The notes beneath the pieces are model-generated. The model was given only the letters and a program-made list of their open reading frames with translations, searched no databases and was not told the DNA's origin. A program made the translations under genes and the position numbers. A DNA stretch of 64,000 nucleotides from Ceratobasidium sp. AG-K. Taxonomy: Eukaryota; Basidiomycota; Agaricomycetes; Cantharellales; Ceratobasidiaceae. Shown piece by piece: positions 25,019-35,857 of this stretch. The stretch lies in NCBI GenBank assembly GCA_037039685.1, contig JAWNGF010000002.1, positions 3,348,001 through 3,412,000 of the forward strand. Reading direction: 5' to 3'. Numbering within the stretch: the first letter of the stretch is position 1; each line of letters opens with the position of its first letter.

Positions 25019-26679
25019 ATGATAGAGGAGCTCTGCGCCGCACGAAATCAGCTCAATCTTGCGTTAGACAGGTACATCAATGCTTGCTCAGCCATACAAA
25101 GCTGCTGCATCTGGGAGACAACCACTTCAAAAGGTCCTCCCCAACTTGAAAGCCTCGTAGGTTGCGCGGCTGAGGAGCTACTTCTATTCAAATCGTACCG
25201 TTCAAAGCTTAACAAGGCCCGAGCTGCTATGAGCGTAGCTAGGAACTGCTCCCCTACACTTGCACCAATAAACTCCCTCCCAGCAGAGATCCTATCCCGT
25301 ATCTTCCAAGCCATCCTTGATATGCAACCCTGCTTTAATAAAAGTTTACCGACCGTTACTGGAAACCATGCACAAGCCGAAGACCGTCTAGAATACCCCG
25401 ATCTTCTGTCGCTTGTGTGCTATCGCTGGCGTCAGATACTCATTGGAGATAATACCATTTGGTCCCATATCGACCTCGCTCCACAGCATCCGCTTCACCA
25501 GGTACTTCTCACCCGTGCTAAGGCGTATGCAATTCGAGCAGGCCAATCACTCCTTGATGTTCATATCGCCGCCCCAGGGCCCAGCCGCGAGTCCGATAGG
25601 ACCGACCTTGTGCAGTTCATCGTTTCCGTCGCAAAGCGCATACGTTCTCTGAAGCTAGTTGCATCGAATTTTCTTGCAAAAATCCATATATCTGTGATTC
25701 ACACCTGTTTCTCATATTGTATTCCAGGGGTTCTCACGCGGCTTCACATGGAACACACCGGTTTTGGTGGTCCGTATTTTATCTCGCCCACCGATGATTC
25801 GCAAGATCAGCAAAGCTTTTCACTTGACTTACCTCAGGACCACCTCGAACGTACTTGGCTACCCGTGGTTTCTCTGAGCCTCGTTGGAATCTATCCTTTG
25901 TGGACGAGTCAGGCGTATCGCGGACTCACCGAACTCCGTCTCTTCCCTAAAGGGACAGCCAGACCACCATTTATTCCTGAATCACAGCTCGTGAGCATAC
26001 TGAGAGCCAACCCTAAGCTACGAGCGTTCTATTTCAATCTCACTCTCACGGATATTCTACCAAAACAAACTCTGATTACTCCAGTTCACCTCGATGAACT
26101 GGAAATTCTAAATGCTGGGCATCTGCCCTATGATAAACTCGAGGCTCTTCTTCGGTGGTTTGCGCCCTCGCGATCTCCACTTCAACTATCTATAGACATC
26201 CCGTCTTCTTCAGAGTGGACCATACATGATCCAAGCGATGAAGTCAACCGTTTTTTAAGCCGCTTCGAAGTATCAACGCTATGTCTAGATGGCCTTGACG
26301 CATATTTAACGCAGGTTATCGATCTACTCAATCTCACGCAAGGCCTTCGTGTATTAGTCGTGAAATACTTTGGAGATCCCGATACAGTACCCGACCCTGA
26401 TCAAAATACAACTATGAAAAAAAACCCCATAATCTCGCTCAATTTTATATGTTGGGGGTTCCATTCTACTCTCATTCGATCCAGATTTTAGGAGAGATGT
26501 CAAAGAATTGCTTCGCCGAGAAAGTCGCAGTGTGGGATTGCGTCTACTATCATGACAATCACTCCCCGCCCGATGAAAAAGCGCTGACGAGCAGTATCCT
26601 GAACATTTACCCCAATGTCCAATTCGTGAGCAGATATGAAGTGGATCCAACCAACGACTGGCCTTTGATGGGCAACTGA
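25019..26679 (+). CDS. F-box-like protein
   Basis: Probable substrate adaptor of an SCF ubiquitin ligase, of the large fungal F-box/LRR-like type. The first ATG in the long frame is at 25019 (MIEELCAARNQLNLALDRY), preceded by an acceptor-like stretch. An N-terminal helical region of about 90 residues leads into the F-box: APINSLPAEILSRIFQAIL, then LLSLVCYRWRQILIGDNTIW and SHIDLAPQHPL. The following ~300 residues resemble degenerate leucine-rich repeats (GLTELRLFPKG, LVSILRANPKLRAFYFNL, LEALLRWFAPSRSPLQL). The long frame stops at 26491. A GTACCC donor near 26385 and TTTTAG acceptor at 26491 would join a last exon ending NDWPLMGN at 26679; this junction is inferred. No neighbour suggests its substrate. 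Confidence 0.75.
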
Positions 26680-27561
26680 ACGTCCATATCACCAGCTTGA
26701 TAGTATCTATTAAGTGATCGACAGAGTTTGGTGTTCAGCTTATCCCTCAAGTTACGAATCCTTGATCACGTTGTGAGAGATTGGCTGAATATTGGCGCAC
26801 AAAGGTTTTGACTGCTTCTCCTACCAATTTGATTTTCTGATGTCTCGGCTTATTGCCATTGTTCGAAGTGGGAATCGGTTGATTGTATGCACAAGATTAC
26901 GTAGCGCTATCATGTGTTAAATTCTGCTCTCAATGAGTATCTAGATTGTCAATCATCCCTCAAGAACGAATTAGCGATTTCTACTAGAGCCCGTATGCAC
27001 GTTACATTATTGACGGCTGAGCCGTTGCCCATGTCCACATCGTTGGGGTTATTTTCGCCCATTACCAAGTTGGATGGCGTGGACCTACGGTTTTGTTAAG
27101 AGGCTTTGCGTCCAGGCACGTCCCACATGATTGATCGACGTACCCAGCTTAACCCGCTAGTCCCGCGCTTCTTGTTTGTAATTTGCCACTAGAGCTAGTT
27201 GCGTTTTAGGCAATTCGCTAGGGCAAGCGGGTGATGTCGGAGGACTGGGACCTGAACTCAGCACCAAACTCAATAAAGCTTTCATCAGCTGGTCACAGGT
27301 GGGCGACAAACAGAGGTCAGATGAATTCAAGCGCGGGCTGCTACGGAACAATCCATTATGTGGTTAACTTTCTCGTTTCATTCTTGGTCTGTTCTTGAAT
27401 GATCTGGGGTTACAACGTTTCGCCCAGGGCGAGGCGTAGCTAGCGAGTCGTATTTAAAGGCATCTATTTCGAGATACCCCACATCTCCACTCCTTCTCCA
27501 CGTTTACTGGGGTTTGCTTGAATTTTGGGCCCGTTCGTCACGCATATATTCAGACCTAACT
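26680..27561. other. Intergenic region, nothing recognised
   Basis: I see no supported exon, RNA gene or repeat. The right end is the promoter of the Ato/Gpr1 gene, with a pyrimidine-rich stretch near 27480-27500 upstream of the ATG. Confidence 0.5.
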
Positions 27562-28581
27562 ATGCCTCACCACCAGAACGGAACGGACGTGGAGAAGAAC
27601 GACGCCCCTGGCTATTCGCACCATGAGGGGTATTCGGGCGGGCGGTCGCTTGAACACTCCATTAGCGTTGATACTCAGGCGAGTGGCTGCAGCTGTCAGG
27701 GCCGACGTGGCTGAATCGTGGGTTCTGACAATTCGTTGGTTGCAGCGGGCGTTTCCCGTGTATCACCGCAAGCTCGGCAACCCGACGCCGCTCGGCCTGT
27801 TCTCCTTTGCGACGACCACGCTCATTCTTTCTTTGTACAACGTCAATGCTCGTGGTATCAATGTGGTGAGCCTGTCCGAGTAGTTTATTCACGCCAGTAA
27901 ATGTTCAACGATTCTCCTTGATAGCCCAATGTTGTGGTGGCGATGACTATGGGTGTCGGAGGGTTGTGCCAACTGTTGGCCGGAATGTGGGAGTTTGCCA
28001 CAGGCAACACGTTCGGCGCAACCGGTGAGTTGGACGAGAGCTTCCCAGGTGTAGCAGAATTGCTAACATATGCCAAACATAGCGTTCACCATCTATGGCG
28101 GCTTTTGGTTCTCGTTTGGTCTAATCTACTGGCCCTCCTCTGGAATCCTAACCGCCTACGAAGGTGAAGCGGCGTCTCAACTTTCCAGCGCACTTGGAAT
28201 CTATGTACGTCTGCAATTTGAGTTACGCTTTATGTCTCACTAAGTCGTAACATCCATCAGCTTGTTACATGGACTATTGTCACTTTTTTGATGTTCCTGA
28301 CAACCTTCAAGTCATCCATTGCGCTGATATCGACCTTTTTCTTCCTGATTTTGACCTTTGCGATCCTTGCCGCTGGCCAGTTTACGGGAAGTGGTGAGTC
28401 TTGATCTTTGTATTGGAGTATACCAAGCTGAAGTGGCGTCCAAGTTGCTGTGAACAAGGCGGGTGGTGTAATTGGCTGCATTACGTCCTTCCTGGCACTC
28501 TACACGGGAGCGGCGGGGTTGTACAGCCCAGATGCTTGCTATTTTGTGCTTCCAGTTGGAGATTTGACCAAAAAGGATTAG
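27562..28581 (+). CDS. Acetate transporter, Ato/Gpr1/FUN34 family
   Basis: Plasma-membrane six-helix channel or transporter for acetate, succinate or ammonium (AceTr family). The start is ATG 27562 (MPHHQNGTDVEKNDAPGY), giving a hydrophilic N-terminus. Intron 1 (27679-27745) appears to be GC-AG: CAG then GCGAGT, with TTGCAG as acceptor. Next are FPVYHRKLGNPTPLGLFSF, containing the family motif N-P-x-P-L-G-L-x-S-F, then TTTLILSLYNVNARGINV. Later helices include MTMGVGGLCQLLAGMWEFA, AFTIYGGFWFSFGLIYWPSS, LVTWTIVTFLMFLTTFKSS and the ITSFLALYTGAAGLYSP segment. The end is LPVGDLTKKD with TAG at 28579-28581. Introns lie near 27866-27925, 28024-28081, 28205-28258 and 28393-28445. Confidence 0.9.
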
Positions 28582-28838
28582 TTTTCTCGGGCGAGCGAGG
28601 TTCATTACAGGGACACGCATGTATTTATTGGTTGAGAAAAGTCGAAATGTCAGACACACGAGCGCTTAGGCGTGAGGCTACTATTGAATCCGCCCAAGAG
28701 GCATACTGTATGAAATGAAGTAGTATGTTAACTGAGAAGAACCATGGTTTGACTGGCACCGTATTCGTAATGTCTTATTGGGTGGCGATGATCCTCAATG
28801 GTGGTTGGCGCCCGGCGGTCGACGATCAAGTTGTGACC

Positions 28839-28846
28839 TCACGTGA
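28839..28846. promoter_or_regulatory. TCACGTGA palindrome at the BIR1 promoter
   Basis: Perfect palindrome 29 bp upstream of the chosen BIR1 start codon. It lies inside an upstream open frame, and that supports the downstream ATG at 28875 as the true start. Confidence 0.45.
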
Positions 28847-28874
28847 CACCCGCGTCTCCAACAACGCGCCGACG

Positions 28875-31758
28875 ATGCCTCTTTCCTCGCCCAGCTCGTC
28901 TGCGTATGTCGCCCTCGAAACCCGAATAAAATCATTCGCCAAGTCGAAATCGAAAGCATGGCCCCATGACGCTACGTACAAGGCAACTCCTGATGTCCTA
29001 GCCCGCGCTGGGTTTTATTTTACCCCCGATACTACTCGAAAGTCCGATCGAGTTACATGTTTTGTGTGCGGAAAGACTTTGGGAGGGTGGGAGCCATTAG
29101 ATGATCCGTTTAAGGAGCATGCGGAGCATAGTCCGTCGTGCAGTTGGGCGTTGGCGAGGTGTTCTATTGAGGCTTTCAGGGTTAGCCCCGAGAGTACAGA
29201 GTGAGTCTCGTCTAGCGGATGTTGATCAATTGCTTACTGCCAGAAAGGTTGATTTTCCCAGATGAGGATTCGCTGCCTACAAGCGCTAGACTCGAGGCTG
29301 CCCGCATAGCGACGTTTGGCAAGTTTTGGCCGCATGACAGCGTTCGCTCGCACTCTTCCAAGTCCAAACATGTGAGTCCTGCTGGTAATATTCGATATTT
29401 ACGCTAACCACTCCGCAGATGGCAAAAGCTGGCTTCGTCTACACTCCAACCAAGGAATCCAACGACCTCGCCTCTTGTTTCTATTGCAATCTTGGATTGG
29501 ATGGGTGGGAGAGCACTGATGATCCCCAGTAAGCTCTATGTTCGACTGTCATGCGCCCTCTTTTAAGATCACATCACAGCCATGAGCATCAGCGCCGACG
29601 CCCGACCTGCGCATTCTTTAACCCCCGCATCGCCGCTGCTGAGGAACAAACCGCACCCGAGCCAACACGTTCCAAAGGAAAATCTTCCAGGAAGCCTCCG
29701 TCCGAGGAGCCGGATGAGGAAGAGGAGGAGGCGCCACCTTCCAAGACCAAGAGGTAAGTCTGATTGCACTTGTTACCACACAACCTTAACTGTTTAAGCA
29801 GGGGTACAGCAACCGCTGCTAAACGAACCACTTCCAAATCCTCCAAGTCTGTTCCCGCCTCCGAATCCGACCCGGTCAAGGAAGAACCCGCTGACGGCGA
29901 TCTTCCTTCCTCGAGGGGTCGACTCCGAAAAAGCCAGAGCCATGGGCAACTCGGTCGGTCCGTATTTGGAAAGAGTCAAGCGGAAGGAAGCCAGAACGCG
30001 TTGGGGCGGTCGACGGTGGGACGAAGTCAGAGCCAACTCGGCCATTCGCGGACGAGGAGCGCAATGGCGGCACCCGAGGAAGACGATAACGAGGTGGAGG
30101 AAGTACCGATAGCGAAAACCAAAACCAAAGGAACTGGAAAGACCAAAAAGGCTGCGAAGAAGCCGGCGCCTGAGCTGGAGCCGGAGGAGGATGCGGAAGC
30201 GGAAGAAGAGCCCGAGCCTCCACGAGCGAAAACCAAAGCCAAGGCGTCCAAGAAACCGGCTGTTGAGGAGCCCGAGGAGGAAGACCCCGAACCTGAGCCT
30301 GCCCCCAAGGCGACCAAGGCAAAGAGCAAGGGTGGAAAGAGCAAGACGAAGCCTGCGCCCGAACCTGAGCCTGAACCTGAACCCGAAGCTGAACTCGAAG
30401 ACGAGGATGACCCGGCTCCGGCTCCCCCACCCAAGCCCAAAACCAAAACCAAGGCCAAAGCGACCAGCGGAAAGGGAAAGAAGGGGACCAAGAAAGCCGT
30501 CGAGGCTCCGACCGAGTCTGCCACCGAGGCGGAATCCGCCGTCGAGGTCGAACCGGAATCCGTTGCTGAACCGGAATCTGCTGCCGAAGTCGAACCCGAA
30601 CCAGCTCCCAAAAAGACACGAGGGAAGAAGGCCGGGACGAAAAAGACGACGAGCAAGAGCAAGAAGACGAAAACCAAGGCCAAAGGCGGAGATGAAACCG
30701 AGTCGCAGGCCGAGTTCGATGAGGATGTTCAGATGGACCCTCCGTCCCAGTCGGATGCGGAGATCAACGAGCCCCACGCTGCCAGCACCCCTCGTCCACC
30801 TTCCCGTCTCGGCTCCCGGATCGACGACAACACGCCTCGTCAGAATGCCAACGCCAGATCTGCAAGTGGTTTGCCCATTCCCTCGCGCTCGACCCCTAGC
30901 CCGACGCGACTGCCAGCCTCGCGAATTGGCACTTTCGGGACCCCTCGAGCCGGGTTTGGTGGGACACCACAGCCTGCCAGCGCAGCCAACACTCCCAAGG
31001 CACCTGCGGCGGGCTCAGGAATCACCAAACGCTCGAGCCAGACGGGTATTCCTCGTCCGGGTGCAACCACTCCAGGATCTGCGGGCACCCCACGTTCCGG
31101 GCTGCCTCAGCGGCAACCCAGCCCGACTAGGCCAGGCGTTGCGCGACCCGTGTTTGGTGCTGTGAACAAAAACACGACCAACGCCACCTCGAGCGTGCCT
31201 GCCGATGTGGTCATGGCAAGTCCAACCCGGCCAACGACCTTGTCGCGCCCTGCTTCAGCGTTAGGAACTCCAGGTCGCCCAACGGTCAGGACTGGCAGCC
31301 CATCGCGACCAGGCTCTGCTCAGGCCAGCCCGATTCGCCCAGCGTCTGCCCAAGGCGGGTTGAGCCGACTCACACCGGCACCCGCGAGCCCTACGCGCCC
31401 CAAGACGCAAGCGCAGATGGTGATCGAATCGACTGTTCCGTTCCCGAGGGAGAGCAGTCCAATGACACCCGGACGGCCTCCACCAACTACGAAACCAGCC
31501 CCCATACTCGCTACGGCTGCCTCCTTGTCTGCTCCCGCTGCTGTCCCCGCCCCTTCCGCGCCTACAACCTCCAAAGATGAGCCAATCGACATGTCCCTCG
31601 CCGAACTCGACAGTGCGACCCGTGCACTTACACTCGAGGCTTATGTCAGGCGCGAGATGAGCATCCAGTACGACGCGCTCAAGGGCGATTGTGAGCGGGA
31701 GATTGAAGAGTTCTTAAAGGCTGCCAAGGAGACAAGAGCGAGGATCGCTGCGTTGTAG
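28875..31758 (+). CDS. BIR1: Bir1/survivin-like chromosomal passenger protein with two BIR domains
   Basis: Likely subunit of the Aurora B chromosomal passenger complex at centromeres and spindle. The start is ATG 28875 (MPLSSPSSSAYVALETRI). BIR1 has WPHDATYKATPDVLARAGF, then VTCFVCGKTLGGWEPLDD and EHAEHSPSC; the Cys-x2-Cys, His and Cys zinc ligands are all seen. BIR2 has FGKFWPHDSVRS, AKAGFVYTPTKES, SCFYCNLGLDGWESTDDP and HEHQRRRPTC, also complete. A very long disordered region follows, first with alternating Lys/Ala and Glu/Pro blocks (30060-30720), then Thr-Pro, Ser-Pro and PxRP repeats (30780-31450) that look like CDK sites. The C-terminus (LAELDSATRALTLEAYVRRE to AAKETRARIAAL) is helical, as in fungal Bir1 where it binds Survivin/INCENP partners. 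Introns lie near 29200-29246, 29371-29419, 29531-29580 and 29754-29801. The stop is TAG at 31756. Confidence 0.9.
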
Positions 31759-32101
31759 GGGTTGGGATCATAGAGTCGATGTATCATAGTTTGTTCGCTG
31801 TTCGTATTTTGGCTTGGCATACATTTATCATTTATCATTTTTGTGTGTGGTCTTAGCATAATTCTATAAGCAATTTATGCGTAATGAAATATCGATATCC
31901 GAAAAGTCAAATCGAGGGAATGCCTACCAGTGCAGGTTGCGACTTTGTGGAGATCTAAAACTGCCGACTCAAGAGTAACAAGGTGTGTTTGTTTGACCAT
32001 GCGTGGATTTAAATGGTAGGCATGCAAGAGACAGATGCATAACTTCATAGTGGGTAATACAGTATGAAAGCAGTGGGACGAACAAGCAGCAACCCAACCC
32101 T
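31759..32101. other. Convergent 3' flanks of BIR1 and eL42
   Basis: Shared terminator space of two converging genes. It is AT-rich with TTTATCATTTATCATTTTTG near 31824; no gene or repeat recognised. Confidence 0.5.
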
Positions 32102-32707
32102 TTACTAAACGGAATGTTAGCCTCTGCATAGGACGAACAAGATTGGCCAAGCAACCACGTACGAATTGGAGAGCAGCACCCTTGGTCTTCTTGTCACCAC
32201 CGAGCTCAAAGTGCTTGCATCGCTTCAACGCGAGCTGCATCTTGTATTTGCATACAGTGCATTCCAGACGCAACACAACCTTCTTTGTCGTCTTTGCCTA
32301 TATCCACGTACGCTGTTAACATCCCCGATGCAATCCCGCCCGTTCGACGTACCTTCTTGTGGAAGACGGGCTTGGTCTGACCACCGTAACCGGACTGCTT
32401 TCGGTCGTAGCGGCGCTTGCCCTGCGCGAATACCGAGTCCTTTCCCTTCTTGTATTGGGTCACCTTGTGAGGGCTGTATACGCATATATGATTAAACATA
32501 ATATCGTGCGCGACTGACTCATGGGAAACTTACGTGTGCTTCTTGCAGGTCTTTCCCTTGCAGTCTGTGACCACGAATTAAACATCTACCGCTTCCCTTT
32601 GGATTAACACGTCAACTCACAAGTGCGGCGGGTCCTGGAGTGGTAAGACCGTATGAGCAACAAAGATCCACAACCAGAATAACGACTCACTTGGGAATGT
32701 TGACCAT
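32102..32707 (-). CDS. RPL42: 60S ribosomal protein eL42 (RPL42/RPL44)
   Basis: Zinc-ribbon protein of the large ribosomal subunit near the tRNA exit site. Exon joining gives a 106-residue protein of normal length, starting [20 protein letters not shown], then [53 protein letters not shown] and ending [13 protein letters not shown]. The four zinc cysteines (C12, C17 and the CTVC pair) are present. Residue 56 is Pro (TKPVF), the form associated with cycloheximide sensitivity in yeasts. The first exons are tiny (17, 14 and 35 bp), as often in fungal ribosomal genes. The codon for the final Phe is followed by GTACGT, and the next good acceptor (TTTAG at 32105-32109) leaves TAA as the whole last coding exon; without this splice the frame reads on with non-family sequence. 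Confidence 0.93.
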
Positions 32708-33014
32708 TTTGAGCTATGTCATTATTTGGGCTTTAGCGCGACGGCAATCGTGATAGACTCAACAAACTTACAGTGTCGGCAAGGGGTCTTGAGGCGTTGA
32801 CTGGCGAGATCGGACCGGATGCAAATTGGATGTCCGGTTGAAACGCTCGTGGCTTGCACGTGACGAGGTGGTACTGTATACCACCTTCAAGGACTATATC
32901 CCGGAGCGTGTGCAATATAGCAGCAATGCCGAACCGCATTGCGGACCAAGTCTAGATAATATTGTCTCCAAAACTTCTGGCGGTTCTTCCACTCACACAC
33001 CTACCGAGTTCCAT
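32708..33014. other. eL42 promoter and spacer
   Basis: Contains a GCACGTGA near-palindrome at 32856-32863, about 150 bp upstream of eL42. No exon recognised up to the edge of the inverted duplication. Confidence 0.45.
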
Positions 33015-33898
33015 CTGTTTGTAGAAGACGACTATGGGTTAATGAATTACAACTTGTATACGTAAACCAAGTGAAGACATGTGGTAGGACTAAGGAGGCA
33101 AACAGGCAAGACACAGTCGCTCAAACGTGCCGTTTTACACATTAGAATTGTGCGAGGCATTCAGGTGTTGGGATTGCGCATATATGTAAGACGCCCAATT
33201 TGACCCGACTGAGATTATATGGTACGTGCATATACCTTTTTACGCCGCTCAGCAGACAACCATATAGTGCATACTATCGTGGCGCACCGGTGGCACTCAG
33301 AAGGGTACCTTCACAAGTCATGAGCTCGAGTTAGACATCACATACTCCCCATTCTGCCTGCATCTAATCTAATTCGTTCTACTATTGCTCTCCGAAAAGA
33401 TTTTGTGCAGATTTGGGACACAGACTCTGGAGTTTCAAGTTTGATCTTCCGTGGGGTCACGCTGATTGCTCGAGAAGTAATTTAAGGGAACCCTTGCCTC
33501 CCACTCGGTGTCCAAAAGAATTCAATCGCCTTCCTGGAGAGCATCTGAGTTTGGGTAAGCTAAGCGTTTAAGCGACAGGTGATCGGAATATTCATTGATG
33601 AGGTAGGCCGGCCTGAGAAGCATTATAGCCGATCATGCGAGTCGGCAAAACGCATACAATCATCGGCCATCTCGGCTATCAATTGTCCCCCACCCCCGCT
33701 AAACAGGAAATGGCATGGATTTATCCTAGCCTAGCCGTATCATCATGTACGAGCATTAGGCCTTAGCAGCTGTTCGCTTGAGGCGCCGGAGAGTCCGAGA
33801 GGAAGGTTATCCGGCTCCTGGATGGGTCGCGACTTGCCGAAGGCACCCATTGTGTCTCTGGTATTGCTGTGTCGTAAGCTCCGAGCATCCGTAGGGCG

Positions 33899-33904
33899 TA
33901 TAAA
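33899..33904 (+). promoter_or_regulatory. TATA box of thaumatin-like gene B
   Basis: TATAAA in GGGCGTATAAAGCTGC, 79 bp upstream of the start codon and conserved in copy A. Confidence 0.6.
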
Positions 33905-33977
33905 GCTGCATTCCCTCTGGAGGGTGACCAGCAAACAACTGCTGATCTTCTGCCTTCTACATCCTTACGTTTACAAA

Positions 33978-34974
33978 ATGAAGTTTACTGTCGCCGCTTC
34001 GGCTCTGGCTCTTGCAGGCTCTGTCCTCGGACGTACGTTTACTGTCTACAACGCCTGCCCTTTCACCATCTGGCCGGCGGTCTTTGTATGTATCTAACCA
34101 TAATGCCTTTTCGATGCACACTGTTGACGTTATAACTTCTTTCAGACTGATCTCAATGTCGGATCCGCTGTTCCCGGAGTCGAGACTGGTTGGGAGGCTC
34201 CTGCATGGAGCAAACGCACCTTTACGGTTCCCGACAACTGGAAAGCTGGTCGTATCTGGGGTCGTCGTAACTGCAACTTTGCCACGAACCCCGGCCCCAA
34301 CTCCTGTCTTACCGGTGGCTGCAACGGCGGTCTCCGCTGCGACTCTCGCACCGGTACTGGTGTGCCGCCTGCGAGCGTCGCGGAGTGGACTTTGAGTGCT
34401 GGCGATGGTCAGGATTGGTATGATGGTGAGCATAAGGCATTAAGAGGATGAGTATATTCGGTGTCTGAATTTGTTGATTTGTAGTCTCTCTCGTTGATGG
34501 GTACAACCTACCGATGCGCATCACCAACAACCAAGGCTGCCCGGTGGCAGAGTGCGCTGTTGACCTTGGACCGAACTGCCCCGCTGCGCTCAAGGGACCG
34601 TACGACTCGAGCGGGTTCCCCGTTGGCTGCAAGGTATATCTGATTCTCGAGTATTGGGCTAGCGGCTAACCATTGCGTTGCCAGTCTGCATGCGTTGCCA
34701 ACCTCGACGGAAACCAGGCTAACTCCAAGAACTGCTGCTCTGGACAATACAGCACCCCTCAGACCTGCCCTCCCTCTGGAGTCGCGTACTATTCGTATTT
34801 CAAGAATGCCTGCCCCCGTTCCTACGTGTACGCTTACGACGAGTCCTCGGGGACTGCGCTTTTCACTTGCCCCACTGCAAAGAAGGCAGACTGTAAGCTA
34901 CTTCTGGTTTCCTCTCGTCGAGCACGACTAATGCACTCTTTCCGCTCGTAGACACTCTCACCTTCTGCCCTTGA
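33978..34974 (+). CDS. Thaumatin-like protein, copy B
   Basis: Same product as the minus-strand copy at 13025-14021. ATG 33978 opens a signal peptide (MKFTVAASALALAGSVLG) and the mature chain starts RTFTVYNACPF. The thaumatin core is complete: KRTFTVPDNWKAGRIWGRRN, CLTGGCNGGLRCDSRTGTG, SAGDGQDWYD, DGYNLPMRITNNQGCPVAEC, SKNCCSGQYSTPQTCPPSGV and YSYFKNACPRSYVYAYDESS. Four short introns lie near 34086-34145, 34424-34483, 34636-34683 and 34894-34951. The stop is TGA at 34972-34974. The acidic residues seen in glucanase-active members cannot be assigned by eye, so an enzymatic role is not claimed. Its promoter is intact, so it is the copy more likely to be expressed. Confidence 0.92.
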
Positions 34975-35097
34975 AAGGTCACTGTTGAAGTTACGGCTAG
35001 ATAGACATCATATACTGAGATTACTTATATGCCTGTACATACTATCAAGACAATCTGATGCTTGAGTATTGTCTTTTTCATGCAACGTGGTTCAGAG

Positions 35098-35857
35098 GTC
35101 AAAAATAGTCTCACCCGAGCTGGGATATCTCGTAAGGGTACACTAGAAGTGCGTTTAGTTGAAACTTACCATCGGACTCTTTGGTTTGTTTTTGTGTCAA
35201 CTGAATGGGCGATGTACATGGAGACTCTATAAATTCTCCAAGCTGAACGACCTCATTCCAACCGTTTGACCTCCTACCCTGAGATACGGCCACTCACTGG
35301 GAACGGATTGATAAGTGGGTTTATCAAGTATAGTAAGCATATACTCGGGCTACCAGCGAGTATTAGAACAGGTTTCCACCTAGACTTTTTTCTAGAGGAA
35401 AATTTTGCGACCTTGCGTAATAATGAAAGTTGTCATAGTAGGTTGACTTCCTAAATGCTCACCATGATCCTGCTTTGATTAGGCTCACATTTTGTTGGTA
35501 GGTCTGAAATGTTGAGAAAATCTCGGTTTACCATTGATTCTGCCCCCCAAATTTGATTTCCACTAGCTTCTGAAAATTAGGTGGTAGCCGATCGCTGTCA
35601 CCATCTTTAATGGTGGCCGAGGCAATGATCACGTGAATTGAGGCTGAAGTCGATAATTGGAACTTTTCGTAATCACTCTCTTCTCGATATGTCTACAGAG
35701 GTGGATGATATGAGGAGACACAAAAATGTGAAACCGGCTCGGAAACCGCTCAAATTAGTCTGTCTGCTTTGCTTTTGTCTTTTTTTTGAGATTGGCGCCT
35801 ACTGTGCAAGCGCAACAAGAGTGAACAAGTTGGAGGCCAATACATTATTCAGCCGGC
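35098..35857. other. Spacer between thaumatin gene B and STE3-2
   Basis: Contains one TCACGTGA palindrome at 35629-35636 and the 3' flank of STE3-2. A short open frame at 35638-35892 (+) is antisense to the STE3-2 tail and is not accepted as a gene. Confidence 0.45.

Larger units (their letters stand above)
33015..35097. repeat. Inverted duplication, copy B (uninterrupted)
   Basis: About 2.1 kb that matches, on the opposite strand, the sequence at 12903-24430 once two transposons are removed. It contains an intact thaumatin-like gene, its TATA box and a long upstream flank. It preserves the pre-insertion sites of the 6.4-kb element (GTAAGGATGTAGAAG, near 33955-33970 on the minus strand) and of the CACTG element (near 33272). 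The limits are estimated by eye. Confidence 0.85.

Noticed and set aside
29794..30777. 327-codon minus-strand frame
   Set aside because: It is the antisense of the repetitive Lys/Glu-coding linker of BIR1; its Phe/Arg/Gly-rich composition is a by-product of that codon bias.
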